Counted from the first letter of the stretch, positions 22,715-34,110 are shown. The stretch is DNA of 64,000 nt from Cephalopachus bancanus (GCA_027257055.1 JAPVLO010000056.1:8894501-8958500), one strand, 5' to 3'. Numbers and translations are program-made. Notes: generated from the letters alone by a model not told the origin.

Positions 22715-23200
22715 GGCCTTAGGTAAGTCACTCGCCTTCTATGAACTTCAGAATCCCCATCTTTTTTTTTTTGAGTTGGAGTCTTACTCTGTCGCCCAGA
22801 CTGGAGTGCAGTGGCCGCTCCCGGCCACCACAGCCTCGACCTGCTGGGCTCCGGTGATCCTTCCGCCTCAGCCTTCCAAGTAGCTGGAACTATAGCGCGC
22901 GCGCTACCACTCCCGGCTAATTTTTTGATTTATTGTAGAGATGAGGTCTTGCCAAGCTGCCCAGGCGGGTCTCGAATCGCGGGCTCTGGAAATCCACTCA
23001 CCTCAGCCTCCCAAAGGCACGGGATTACAGGCTGAGCCACCGAGTCCGGCTAGAGTCCCCATCTTTAAAACAGGAATAATATTTCACAGGGTGGCCATTC
23101 AACTAGAACAAAACAACACAGGTAAAGATCTTGGTACAAAGTACTTAGTAAATGGTAGCCAGGCTTTTGAAAAAATTATTATTCTTACAAGTAGAGGAAA
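22715..23200 (+). repeat. MIR SINE interrupted by an Alu
   Basis: 'cttaggtaagtcactcgccttctatgaacttcagaatccccatc' continues after the Alu as 'tttaaaacaggaataatatttcacaggg..gtacttagtaaatggtagcc'. Confidence 0.75.
22763..23050 (-). repeat. Alu dimer inside a MIR, minus strand
   Basis: Target-site duplication AGA[A/G]TCCCCATCTTT on both sides. Confidence 0.95.
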
Positions 23201-23240
23201 CACCGCTCAGAGACAGTAGGTAACCAGCCCAAGGGCATTC

Positions 23241-23243
<3 letters not shown>

Positions 23244-23299
<56 letters not shown>

Positions 23300-23357
23300 C
23301 AAGATTTATTGAGAGGACAGGAAAGCTCCCACAGTGGGAGGGGACCCAAAGGGGATG
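23244..23357 (-). repeat. Short retroposon, copy 2, with (CA)n tail
   Basis: Exact 14-bp direct repeat CCAAGGGCATTCTT at 23230-23243 and 23358-23371 brackets a (GT)26 tract plus 60 bp. On the minus strand it reads CCTTTGGGTCCCCTCCC, GGGAGCTTTCCTGTCC, CTCAATAAATCTTGCTTTC and then (AC)n. It shares its body with 14583-14650. The tail may be an A tail converted to AC repeats. Confidence 0.75.
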
Positions 23358-23685
23358 CCAAGGGCATTCTTTATTGAGGACTGGCATAGGGCTATGGATA
23401 TAAAAACCTAAGTTCCAATCTCTGCCTTGTATCTAAGACCTGAGTCAACCTTAATAAGAAAGAGAATAGGTTCTAGAACCAGACATTCTTTTGCTCCATT
23501 CTGATTCAAATCTAGAATGGAAGAGGTAAACTTGACCTGTGTGAGCTATTTCTTAGATGAAAGGCATTCTTCCTGTGCTGTAGATTTTGTTCACTGTGGT
23601 GAAGGGAACGCTATCTCAATATTCACACCCAACGATGACCACTCATTCAGGAATCCCTAACAGTACATGGGATTTTCCTCCTTTG

Positions 23686-23992
23686 TTTTGTTTTTGTTTT
23701 TGTTTTTGTTTTTTTGAGTCAGAGTCTCACTCTGTCGCCCAGACTGGAGTGCAGTGGCCGCTCCCGGCCACCGCAGCCTCGACCTGCTGGGCTCCGGCGA
23801 TCCTTCCGCCTCAGCCTTCCAAGCAGCTGGAGCTACAGGCGCGCACTACCACGCCTGGCTAGTTTTTGACTTATTGTGGAGATGAGGTCTCGCCAAGTTG
23901 CCCGGGCGGGTCTCGAACCCTCAGGCTCAGGCAATCCACTCACCTCAGCCTCCCAAGGCGCGGGATTACAGGCTAAGCCTCGGTAGCTCAGC
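23686..23992 (-). repeat. Alu dimer, minus strand, with (TTTTTG)n tail
   Basis: Target-site duplication GGATTTTCCTCCTTTG at both ends (23670-23685 and 23993-24008). Confidence 0.95.
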
Positions 23993-24710
23993 TGGATTTT
24001 CCTCCTTTGAATGGAGAAGTCCCTGCTTTTGTGTAACACTGTTGACTAAAAACACTTAACTAAGCTAACTAACCTAATCTCCTCAACACCCTTTTGAGGT
24101 ATAAATTAAAGAAGAGGAAATTAAGGTTACAATTGACATAAAGCAGACTAGAACTCGGTAAGCTCATACTAGTTTAATTACTAGTTTAATGTTCCCAGCA
24201 AACTACAGCGAACCTATGTTAAAATATTTTCGCACTCTCATCTAGATTTCTTTTCTATTTTCTCTGAGTCTCCACAGCTCACTCTAATTCTCCTGGGGGT
24301 TTAATACTGAACCTTGCATTTGAGGGATTCCCTCAGGCAATATGTTTATTCAATAACCCATGCAACATAATATGATATCACTATTTCAAGTAGGGCTATG
24401 ACTTTTACATAGACTAAATCCATAAAGAGAGATGGAGAATGATACTTTGCATTTGTTTAGCACTCTTTCAAAGTGCTTTCATATCTATTATTCAGAGATG
24501 GAGAATGGAATTTGAATTTAAGAGTAGAAGGAATGTTAGAGATTCTCAAATTCAGTGTATTTTAGCCATCTCTGGATCGCTTTCCCATTCGGGAATCAGA
24601 TGAAAGCAAAGGATCTCTCACGCAGAAAGATGTACTTATGAATATATCCACAGAAATTTGCATTTTTCAAGGGGATTCATGAATCTCTCCTAGTTTAAGA
24701 ACTGCTTTAG
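23993..24710. other. Unassigned interval with MIR traces
   Basis: A MIR-like core lies near 24060-24165 ('aacacccttttgaggtataaattaaagaagaggaaattaagg') and another near 24440-24500. Otherwise nothing recognised. Confidence 0.5.
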
Positions 24711-25006
24711 GCTGGGCTCAGTTGCTCAGCCTGTAATCCCAGCACTTTGGGAGGCTGAGGCTAGTGGATTGCCTGAGCCCACAGGTTCAAGACCCACCCG
24801 GGCAACTTGGTGAGACCTCATCTCTACAATAAATCAAAAAAATTAGCCGGGCATGGTGGCATGTGCCTGTGGTTCCGGCTACTTGGAAGGCTGAGGCAAA
24901 AGGATCGCCGGAGCCTAGCATGTCGAGGCTGCAGTGGCCGGAACGTGCCACTGCACTTCAGTCTGGGCAACAGAGTGAGACTCTAACTCAAAAAAAAAAA
25001 AAAAAA
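24711..25006 (+). repeat. Alu dimer, plus strand
   Basis: Target-site duplication AAGAACTGCT[T/C]TA on both sides. Confidence 0.95.
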
Positions 25007-25089
25007 AGAACTGCTCTAATTTGAAAACTTTCACTTTACAAATGAGGTTACGATTTATTATGAAAGCCTCCCCATAAAGAGGCAGAGCA

Positions 25090-25215
25090 CAGATGATTAT
25101 CCACATTTTCCAGATCTGGAAACTAAGGTTCAGGGAGATTTCAAGACTTGCCCAGTCCTACAGCTGGTTAACGGTGCTAGCAGAACACAGTTCTTATTCT
25201 TCCAGATCATTGTGC
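25090..25215 (+). repeat. MIR SINE fragment
   Basis: 'ttccagatctggaaactaaggttcagggagatttcaagacttgcccagtcctacagctgg' is the MIR core region. Confidence 0.75.
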
Positions 25216-28200
25216 TATGCTAGAATCCCTTCACCATAAGAAAAACGACAGGCAATAGTTTGTCTTGCCCTCAACACACACAATTTCTGACCTCCAGTAA
25301 AAAGTTCCAAATACAAACATTGTTCTATTCACAATAGAGCCTAATTTCTTATAGAGTTCCAGAAGACTTTGATTATTGCTGGTACACTCGATACTAAAAT
25401 CCAGAAATGGGAATTGCAAACAACTCTATAACTTCTATTTACATTAGTAGTTCCATACCAAACTGGTCAACTTCTTTCAGCAGCAAATGAGCATAACTGA
25501 ATTCAAGCAAAGAAGGTAAAAATTTTAGCATTTTTCTTGGAATGGTGTGGGGAAGTGGTATTAGCACATTAGAATTATACCTAACACATAGAGTTGCTCA
25601 ATAAATATTTGCTAAGGGAATTTACAAATAAATACCAGTGAGTTTTTCAAGTATTTTATTTTTACTTTTAAAAGTTATATTTAAACCAAGAATATATCCA
25701 AATACTGTACCTTTCACTTAAGGTTTAAGTTAGACTAGCGATAGCATATATACATAAAAACAAGTAAGTCTTTTAAAATATTCACTCAGATTTGATCAAG
25801 ATAGTGTATGTCTTAGGATAGTGGTTCTGATGAATTTTGTTACAATTTATACCTTCTCCTCATAGCAATAAATATATGTAAAATATTTATTGGAAAGAAA
25901 ATATCTTAGATATGTATAAAATATTTAGATATGCCAAGAATGCTATAACGTTTATGACAAATGTTAGATTTTTGCAAGAAAATTGCTATTATTAACATTT
26001 AATTTAACTTCATTTAATAACAGCCTATCTTGCTGTACTCAAGATTGCTGTATTTCAGCAGTCTTTATTTGTAAGGCAAAAGCTTCCAGAATATTCTAGA
26101 GTGCTGAGAGTTCTGATATTTAGGAAGAACCAGAGATGCCGTGTGTTGGCTTTGCTTATTCATACTGGCTTTAGAAGACTTCAAGTCTGAATTTTAATAT
26201 TGAATGTTTTTAATGTGATAATCTGGATAGATTAAAAATTTTCTACAAAACAAATGCTTAATAAGGCAGTAAAACCTGTTGAAGGAATAAATTAGCAGGC
26301 AGGTTATGCTTTCAGGATATCTACACTACAAAAAAGGTATTGTACCCCCTCTATCCAGTGATTAGGTTTATATTACAATGTGACTCATAAGACTCACTGT
26401 ACTGAATAAAAATTTAGGCAATTAGTGATCTTATTTCTTAGGAAGAACTGCTTGCTATCCTATATTAACACAGATCTCGCTCAATTAAAATTGCTCACAG
26501 TCAGCAAAAATAATTTCTGCACTGTAATGAAATAATGAAATAATTATATGCAAGGGAGGACTTGTGATCTTTTTAATTATTCTATTCTTCATTTTTAAAA
26601 GGGCTATTTGAAAACGTACTCTTATAATTGATTGCTATAAATCAGTCAAACTCATTCTAAGGATCATAAATATTCTAACTTTTAAAAGACAAAGAAATGC
26701 TAAATATTCAATGGAATACTTCAATATTCAGAAAATTTAATCTGGGGGGAAAGGATAGACTGCTCTTTGGAAAATAAAAAAGTAAATTTGTTGTCCCGTG
26801 AAAAATGAAATATCTTGAATGTCAGTAACAGAAATGGAATTAACAAGAGATCTTTTTATTGTTTTTTAAGGTCATTAGGCTGTGAATTCTATAATTATGG
26901 AAATTGTCAGTCCAGTTCTGTGAGAATGTTTGCTCCCATCCATAAGGTAGTGGAATGTTCAATCAGTCTCTCTCGTGGGAAAGTTAGGTCATAACTGTAA
27001 GTGTACCAGCAAAATTGAATTAAGCAAAGAGATTTCATTAGTATTTATAGCCAGAAGGCATCTGTAAAAGTACAGGGCAAAGAAGTTATGTGGAAGTCAA
27101 AGGAGAAAAAAAAAATGGGTTTCTAGTGACAAAGGCGAATCTGAAAGAGATATAAGTGTGTAATGAATAAGAGCTATTGAACGCTACTGCAAGAAGCGAG
27201 TTGCAGAGATGTCAAATATTGATTTTCTTGTGTATGCTTTTGGACTACATATGTAATTGTTTAGATTTGCTGTCTTCATGGTGCATCAACATTTGTTGTC
27301 GAAGGTTAAAAAGCATGATGTGAAATACACTAAAAGCTGAGAAACATGTTGGGGAATTATAATAATCTTCCAGTTGGAATCTCATTCAGAGGTCTCTGTA
27401 TTTTCTTGCAAAAGAACATTTTTAATGGAGAAAATGGCATATGTATTTTTCCAGCAGAACACAAGATCCTTAATATCAGTTAATTATGGTATTGAAAATT
27501 ATTTGATTAATATTTAGCATCATTTTAGATGGAATTGGGTTACCTACATTTTTATGTTACTGAATATTTTTAAACCATGTATTTAATTTTGAAAATGCAG
27601 TTAAACTGTACTTTGTTTTTTCAGTAGGATCATAATGAATTTGATTAACTAAACTGACAATAAAAATGTTATCCCTTTAAGAGAAATATTTTCTATAATA
27701 TTTTCCTTTTTACTACTAAAATTCCAGAAAGAAAATTTCTGTGTTTTAAAGTCTATATAAGCATATATATGTAATAAATTGCAAACCCAAGTAACCAAAT
27801 TAATCATCAATCAAAAGAAAAAATTACTTTTTCCTACTGTTTCCAGGGGTAATTTTCCATTTAAATATTCAAATGTTAACCAATAATGCTAGCGATCATA
27901 ATGGCCTTTTTAAATAACAGACTCGTTTGTTCCATTGATCTGATTTTATTTTATTATTTATTAGGAATTTGAATCATATTTAATATTACCTTATTCTCTT
28001 TCCTAACTCAGAAAGTTTAAAAATACAGCCAAACTCTCCAGATAGAATTTACTGCACTTAAAGCCACAATGGCCACAAACTAAAAAAAAAGAGAAAACTT
28101 TAAAAATAAAAGAAGTATGAGATCTTTTGAGCATTAGCAGGGAACCGTACAAATAAGGAAACCGTACACTATATGGCAGAAGCTTATCATTTTGCCACGA

Positions 28201-29462
28201 CAGAAAATACTAGTAGGAAAACTGCAAAAAAGACCATTTCTGCAGCACAAATAAGTTTCAGGTTTGATCTTCCACGTCTCACTTTTAGCATGATTAAATA
28301 TTTAACAGCAATGTAAAACAGAGTGACAACGTTTTGAGTCTATGTGAAATCCAAGATTTTTTCCCCCCAGTGTTTTGAAAGCATGTAGGACACCAAGGAG
28401 ATAATCCGGTGGTAATGGCAGCTTCTCTCCGAGGTAAATACATGTCAGGAGCAAAACATAATTCAACCGCACTCCTCTCTCCTGAAAAGGTTGCTTGCAG
28501 AATATCCATCATAAAGTCATTTCTATTTCTTAAGAGCCATTAGGGCCTGGCCCCTTGGCTTCATTAAGACTCTCTTCTTTAAGATAGTCTTTTATTTTAG
28601 ACGGCAGCCCCCTTCCCGGCGACGCAGCGCCCACCGCCCTGGCTGGGCTCCCGAGGGAGACGTCGACCACGCCCCCCTTGACTGGCATGCAAGGTCAAGG
28701 CGGCCCCACCAGGAGGAAGGCGGATTGGTTGGCGGGGGTCGGAAACATTGTTTAAACCCTAGAGGTTAAGAAAGGGTTCCGCCAAGCCTCAGAAACAGAG
28801 TGCTACATCATTCAGCTGACACTGACGTTGCCGGCTCTCCATCAGGAGGGCACCAGCATTGTGGTGGAGCTGAAGCAGCCCGAAGTTTGGAGAGTCCGCT
28901 GCTGCCAGGCCGAATGTTGCCTAAGCAAGCATTAAGAGATTATGGTAATAATAGGTATGCTTACACCAAATAAAAGGTTTCATTAATCAAGCCATATTGA
29001 GATAAACCTGTCACCGGACGGGGGAGACCAGAAATCAAACGCTGGGGAAGTTCTGACAGATGGTTAAATAGAAACCCTTTAAAGCAGAATTTAATTTACT
29101 GTGATATTATAGATATTTATGCATCAATAGGCAAGTGCAGATTGAGTTCAGAGGTCGGCTCTGGTATTTGAAAAATAAAAGCACAGGATGAAACAAAAGG
29201 TGACAGTTACCTTTGTCTGGAATTAGGGTTCATTAGACTAAATGGGAAGGTTTTAAGTGATTCATGTAGGGAACCGAAGCAGGTCGCGTGATGCAGTGTG
29301 TAATATTGGATAACAGGCAAATCCAATTAAGGGATCTTCATGCTGTTGAAGACTTGTCGACAAACTTTAAAAAAGAAATCCAAGGGCTAGCCACGGAGCA
29401 GCCTAGCTGGCCATCCACAGCGGTCCTCTCCCTGACCCCTGCAGGCAAACATATTTCCTTTG
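25216..29462. other. 4.2-kb block free of recognisable SINEs and LINEs
   Basis: In a window where an Alu usually occurs every kilobase, this block shows none, nor MIR or L1 that I can recognise, apart from a possible L2/MIR tail near 25585-25620. Most of it is very AT-rich. It contains a GC- and CpG-rich patch at 28600-28770. Lack of insertions is a common property of regions with conserved regulatory elements, but chance or an insertion-poor age cannot be excluded from one sequence. Confidence 0.6.
28600..28770. promoter_or_regulatory. CpG-rich patch, possible regulatory element
   Basis: The segment has about a dozen CpGs in 170 bases (CCCGGCGACGCAGCGCC, GAGACGTCGACCACGCCC), whereas its flanks have almost none. 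It also has an inverted CCAAT motif (GGATTGGTTGG) and an AGGTCA-type nuclear-receptor half-site (CAAGGTCAAGG). These are weak motifs individually. It is not an Alu. It could be a small CpG island, an enhancer, or an unrecognised GC-rich insertion. Confidence 0.4.
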
Positions 29463-29995
29463 TGGCATTGTGGTTAAGAGTACTGGGTTTTAGCCGGGCT
29501 CGGTGGCTCAGCCTGTAATCCCGCGCCTTTGGGAGGCTGAGGTGAGTGGATTGCCTGAGCCCGCGGGTTCAAGACCCGCCTGGGCAACTTGGCGAGACCT
29601 CATCTCTACAATAAATCAAAAATTAGCTGGGTGTGGTGGCGCGCACCTGTAATTCCAGCTACTTGGAAGGCTGAGGCGGAAGGATCGCCAGAGCCCAGCA
29701 GGTCGAGGCTGCGGTGGCCAGGAGCGGCCGCTGCACTCCAGTCTGGGCGACAGAGTGAGACTCTGACTAAAAAAAAAAAAAAAAAAAGAGTACTGGGTTT
29801 GGGAGTCAGATGGAGCTGAGTTCAAATCACAGCCTTACTACTTACTACTGCCTCCTTTTGGCCTGCGTATCCTAATCAGTAAAACAAAGGTACTGTTAGC
29901 ACCATCACAGTAGGGCCCTTGTGAAGGTGAAGATCAAGTCTGCAAAGCACTTCACACAATGGCTGGCAGTGCTCAACAAATAATAGTCGTTTTCC
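29463..29995 (+). repeat. MIR SINE interrupted by an Alu
   Basis: 'gcattgtggttaagagtactggg' before the Alu and 'ggagtcagatggagctgagttcaaatcacagcc..ctgcctcctttt..cagtaaaacaaagg..tgctcaacaaataatagtc' after it make one nearly full MIR. Confidence 0.88.
29493..29786 (+). repeat. Alu dimer inside a MIR, plus strand
   Basis: Near-consensus copy. Target-site duplication AAGAGTACTGGGTTT on both sides. Confidence 0.96.
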
Positions 29996-30052
29996 TTTTC
30001 CTTCTCTTTTCTTTTTATTTTCTTATCCTTTATTTTCTCTTATTTTATTTTA

Positions 30053-30330
30053 TTTGAGTCAGGGTCTCACTGGTGTCCCCCAGGTTGGAGTACAGTGGCA
30101 CAATCACAGCTTACCACAGCTTAAACCTCGCAGGTGAACCTTCTGCCTCAGCCTGCCAAATAGCGGGGACTACAGGTGTGCGCCAAAATGCCCAACTATT
30201 TCTTTCATTTTCTGTAGAGAAGAGGTCTCGCCATGTTGCCTAGACTGGTCTCGAACTTCTGGGCTCAAGTAATCCTCCCAACTCAGGCTTCCAAAGTACT
30301 TAGATTATAGGTGTGAGCATCCGACCTCTT
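30053..30330 (-). repeat. Old Alu dimer (J-like), minus strand
   Basis: Classical early Alu features ('gagtcagggtctcac', 'ctagactggtctcgaacttctgggctcaag') and high divergence. Confidence 0.85.
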
Positions 30331-30414
30331 TCTTACCTTCCTCCCTCCCTCCTTTCCTCCCTCACTCCCCTTCTTTTTCTTTCTTTCTTTCTTTCCTTCC
30401 TTCCTCCCTCCCTC

Positions 30415-30460
<46 letters not shown>

Positions 30461-30468
30461 ATCTATCT
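30331..30468. repeat. Polypyrimidine tract (TTCC)n/(CT)n/(TCTA)n
   Basis: About 135 bases of nearly pure C/T, probably grown from the T tail of the next minus-strand Alu. Confidence 0.95.
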
Positions 30469-30469
30469 C

Positions 30470-30778
30470 ATTCTGTCACTCAGGCTGGAGTGCAGTGGCA
30501 TGATCATAGATCAAAGCTCACTGAAACCTCAAACTCTCAGGCTCAAGTGATCCCCTGTCCCAGCCTCCCAAGTAGCTAAGACTACAGCCGCATGCCATGG
30601 CACTCGGCTAATTTTTTTATTTTATTTTTTGCAGAGATGGGGTCTCCCTATGTTGCCCAGGCTGGAGTACTGTGATGCATCACAGCTCACTATAACTTTG
30701 ATCTCCTGGCCTCAAGCCATCCTCCCGCCTCAGCCTCCCAATGTCCTAGGATTACAGGCATGAACCACCATGCCCGGC
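30470..30778 (-). repeat. Old Alu dimer (J-like), minus strand
   Basis: Both arms readable, ending 'gaaccaccatgcccggccc'. Lies directly upstream of the candidate exon's pyrimidine tract. Confidence 0.88.
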
Positions 30779-30869
30779 CCTTTTCCTTCTGCTTTCATTC
30801 ACTCCAGTCCCCTCTTTTTACCTTTTGTTCCCTCTTCCTTTTTCCTTTTTTCCCCTGCCTGTCCCACAG

Positions 30870-30969
30870 GACCAACCGCTGGCGCCAGGAGCACCTCTGG
30901 AAATTCTGTAGCCTCTTTGGATTGAAGGACCTGCTGGCCTTTGATTTGTGGGCAGAGTTCAAAATGAAG
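30870..30969 (+). CDS. Candidate internal coding exon of an unrecognised gene
   Basis: A 100-bp segment fits an internal exon. Upstream lies a roughly 85-base pyrimidine-rich run ending CCTGCCTGTCCCACAG (AG at 30868-30869). Downstream comes AAG followed by GTATAA (GT at 30970). One base completes a split codon, then 33 codons stay open, starting TNRWRQEHLWKF and ending LWAEFKMK. A TAA follows two codons into the putative intron, so the open frame stops at the donor. Composition rises to protein-like GC here and no repeat covers it. The aromatic/charged helix-like pattern faintly recalls an RGS-type helix (W..F, L.FDLWAEF), but this is only an impression. I do not recognise the gene. A chance open frame between decoy splice sites remains possible. 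Confidence 0.5.
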
Positions 30970-31491
30970 GTATAAAAGACGTCTTCTTTCTTACTGCCTC
31001 ATTCATGGAAGACTGGAAAGTTCCCTTGGCTCTATCATGTCTGGAACTTGCTTGCTCATACTGACAGAATTAAGTTCCAGATTCTACCAAATTGACCCAC
31101 AGGTACAATATTTCCTTAAAGCCAAATCAGCACGTTGCCACAAATTTCTTACTGGCTGGTAGCTAGAAATATGTGACAAATCACTTAGAATTGTTTAATA
31201 AATTGTTTTAAGAATCCCACACCCCAGATGTTTTATTCTTACAGTTTAACATTACTTATTTCAGTCTTCTAGTGCATGTTCCCAACACTTCTATATTCCT
31301 GGGTTTTGTTTTGTATTTTAATGTTTCTGTTTCCTAGTTTTTCTGTTCCATTTTATTTATCCTGGTTGAAAGCAAAAGGAAGCCTTTTGTTTTAAGTTTG
31401 AATGGTACCTCGGTGGAGAGTGATCATAGAATGGGGATTCTATAGAAAAACTTAAGGAACACCTTGCCAACATGTGAAAAAGAATAGGTAG
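30970..31491. other. Unassigned interval (possible intron)
   Basis: AT-rich DNA without repeats that I recognise. Confidence 0.5.
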
Positions 31492-32085
31492 AGGCCGGGC
31501 GCGGTGGCTCTCACCTGTCACCCAGCACTTTGGGAAACTGAGGTGAGAGGATTGTCTGAGCTCAGGAAGTCGAGGTCAGCCTGGGCAGCATGGCAAGACC
31601 TCATCTCTACAACAAATTTTAAAAATTAACTGGGTGGGGTGGCGCGCACCTGTGGTTCCATCTACCTGGAAGGCTGAGGCGGAAGGATCTCCAGAGTACA
31701 GCGAAGCCGGGCTCGGTGGCTCAGCCTGTAATCCCGCACCTTTGGGAGGCTGAGGTGAGTGGATTGCCTGAGCCCGTGGGTTCGAGACCCGCCTGGGCAG
31801 CGAGACCTCATCTCTACAATAAATCAAAAAATCAGCCGGGTGTAGTGGCGCGCGCCTGTAATTCTGGCTACACGGAAGGCTGAGGCGGAAGGATCGCCGG
31901 AGCCCAGCGGGTCGAGGCTGCGGTGGCCGGGAGCGGCCACTGCACTCCAGTCTGGGCGACAGAGTGAGACTCCAACTCAAAACAAAACAAAACAAAACAA
32001 AACAGAATACAGCGGGTCGACACTGGGGTGGCCATGAGCCTGCCACTGCACTCCAGCCTGAGCGACGGAGTGAGACACCAAAAAG
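31492..32085 (+). repeat. Older Alu dimer split by a younger Alu
   Basis: Left arm and part of the right arm at 31492-31705. The rest of the right arm is at 32003-32085 (GGGTCGACACTGGGGTGGCC). Target-site duplication CAGAGTACAGCG / CAGAATACAGCG around the inner element. Confidence 0.93.
31706..32002 (+). repeat. Alu dimer inside an Alu (5-bp-deletion subfamily)
   Basis: Carries CCTGGGCAGCGAGACC, AATCAGCCGGG and TAATTCTGGCTAC, and an (AAAAC)n tail. Confidence 0.95.
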
Positions 32086-32150
32086 AGAGAGAGAGAGAAG
32101 AAGGGAGGGAGGGAGGGAGGGAGGAAGGAAGGAAAGAAAAAGAAAGAAAA
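32086..32150. repeat. Purine-rich (GA)n/(GGGA)n/(GGAA)n tract
   Basis: Grown from the tail of the outer Alu at 31492-32085. Confidence 0.95.
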
Positions 32151-32545
32151 TGTAGACAGCATACAACCCTATCACCACTTCCAGGTCTATAAAAAACAGC
32201 CAAGACAGATTCCGAATGCCACAAAGTCACCCTGTGTCTTTGAGAAAGTAATTTCTCTTCCCTGAACTCCCATCTAGGCTAAGTACGCCTTCTGTACCCT
32301 CTACCTGCACTCTATAAATACTTATCTCAGAACTCTTCCCACATTGTTGAAATTATCTGCCCTGCCACTAACCTATAAACTACTAATGGACAGAGATGTT
32401 ACTATCTTATTTATCTCTGTATTCTCTGGCCAATAGTGGTGTTCTTGATGAACATTTGCTTAATTGATCAAAAATATTCGTATCTAGACCTAAGTCAAGT
32501 GATCCCTTGAAATCCCCTCCACATTTCTTAGTTGAAAGTAGCATA
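32151..32545. other. Interval with an L2-like fragment
   Basis: 'ctactaatggacagagatgttactatcttatttatctctgtattctc' near 32380-32440 resembles an L2 3' end. Otherwise nothing recognised. Confidence 0.5.
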
Positions 32546-32847
32546 GCCGGGCGCGGTGGCTCATGCCTGTAATTCCAGCTCTTTGGGAGGCAGAGAGGAG
32601 AAGATTGCCTGAGCCCAGGGATTCAAGACCAGCCTGGGCAACTTGGCGACACCCCATCTCTACGATAAATAAATAAATAAATAAATAGCAGGGCGTGGTG
32701 GTGCATGCCTGTGGTTCTAGTTACTTGGAAGGCTGAGGCAGAAGGATCACCTGAGCCCAGCAGGTTGAGGTTATGGTGGCTGTGAGTGTGCTGCTGCACT
32801 CCAGTTTGGGCCACAGAGTGAGATCCAACTCAAAAAAGAGAAAAAAA
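32546..32847 (+). repeat. Alu dimer, plus strand
   Basis: (AAAT)n-expanded linker. Target-site duplication AAAGTAGCAT. Confidence 0.95.
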
Positions 32848-32918
32848 GTAGCATCATTGACATATGTGTAAAGATAACATGACTCAGGCCACTGAAATGA
32901 TTTAATACTAAAACTGTA

Positions 32919-33210
32919 GCCGGGCTCGGTGGCTCAGCCTGTAATCCCGCGCCTTTGGGAGGCTGAGGTGAGTGGATTGCCTGAACCCGCGGGTTCGAGA
33001 CCTGCCTGGGCAGCAAGACCTCATCTCTACAATAAATCAAAAAATCAGCCGGGCATGGTAGCGCATGCTTGTAATTCTGGCTACTTGGAAGGCTGAGGCG
33101 GAAGGATCGCCGGAGCCCAGCAGGTTGAGGCTGCGGTGGCCGGAAGCGGCCACTGCACTCCAGTCTGGGCGACAGAGTGAGACTCCAACTCAAAAAAAAA
33201 AAAAAAAAAA
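32919..33210 (+). repeat. Alu dimer (5-bp-deletion subfamily), plus strand
   Basis: CCTGGGCAGCAAGACC, AATCAGCCGGGC and TAATTCTGGCTAC are linked here. Target-site duplication AAAACTGTA. Confidence 0.95.
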
Positions 33211-33348
33211 CTGTAGCTCTCAGAAAATTTCTCTTTAAATAAAAGTTTGCTCAAACTTGTAACCCTCTTTTTTGAATTTGTTGATGTAATTTTGGAGCTC
33301 ATCTTGACTTGTATTTTAACAGATCCATACTTCACAAAGGAGTGGAGG

Positions 33349-33700
33349 GCTGGGTACAGTGGCTCACACCTGTAACCACAGTGTTTGGGAGGCTGAGGTG
33401 GGAAGGTCACTTAAGACCAAGAGTTAGAGACCAGCCCAGGCACCAAAGCAAGATCACATCTCTAAAAAAAAAAAAAAATTCAAAATAGTCAGGCACAGTG
33501 GTGCATGCCTATAGTCCTAGCAACTCTGGAGATTGAGGCAGGAAGATCATTCATTAGAAACTATCAAGGGAGACCTGATTATCTTGTTCAATAAGGTACC
33601 CCACCACCTAACACAGTGCCAGAAGTCCGAGGCTGCAGTGAGCTGTGATCACACTACTGCACTCCCATCTGGATGAGAGAGAGACCCTGTCACACACACG
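33349..33700 (+). repeat. Old Alu with a foreign 76-bp block in its right arm
   Basis: Left arm and flanks of the right arm are normal, but 33551-33626 replaces about 13 bases of Alu with L2-like sequence. Ends in a short (CA)/(GA) tail. Confidence 0.85.
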
Positions 33701-33830
33701 AGAGAGAGAGAGAGAAGTAGAAAAAGAAAATAAGTATATCTTAATTCTTAGTCGCCCTTCAAAAAAAATAAATCATTTAAATCTTCTATTCCTCAGTTTC
33801 CTTTTTAATCAAATGAAAATATCAAATATA

Positions 33831-34110
33831 GCCGGGCTCGGTGGCTCAGCCTATAATCCTAGTGCTTTGGGAGGTTGAGGTGAGTGGATTGCCTGAGCCC
33901 ATGGGCAAGTTGGTGAAACCTCATCACTACAGTAAATCAAAAATTAGCCGGGCGTGATAGCATGCATCTGTAGTTCTGGTTCATTGGAAGGCTGAGGCAG
34001 AAGGATCGCCGGAGCCCAACAGGTCAAGGCTGTGGTGGCCGGGAGCGGCCACTGCCCTCCAACCTGGGCGACGGAGTGAGACTCCAACCCAAAAAAGAAA
34101 AAAACAAAGA
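33831..34110 (+). repeat. Alu dimer with left-arm deletion, plus strand
   Basis: The B-box stretch is lost (GAGCCCATGGGCAAGTTGGTG). Target-site duplication GAAAATA[T/C]CAAATA. Confidence 0.93.

Noticed and set aside
28754..28936. Open frame of about 60 codons beside the CpG patch
   Set aside because: No start codon and only weak splice-like edges. Kept as context for the insertion desert but not called as an exon.
31576..32178. Long minus-strand open frame of 200 codons
   Set aside because: It is a read-through of two nested Alus in antisense. Peptides such as [17 protein letters not shown] recur at dozens of Alus in this window.
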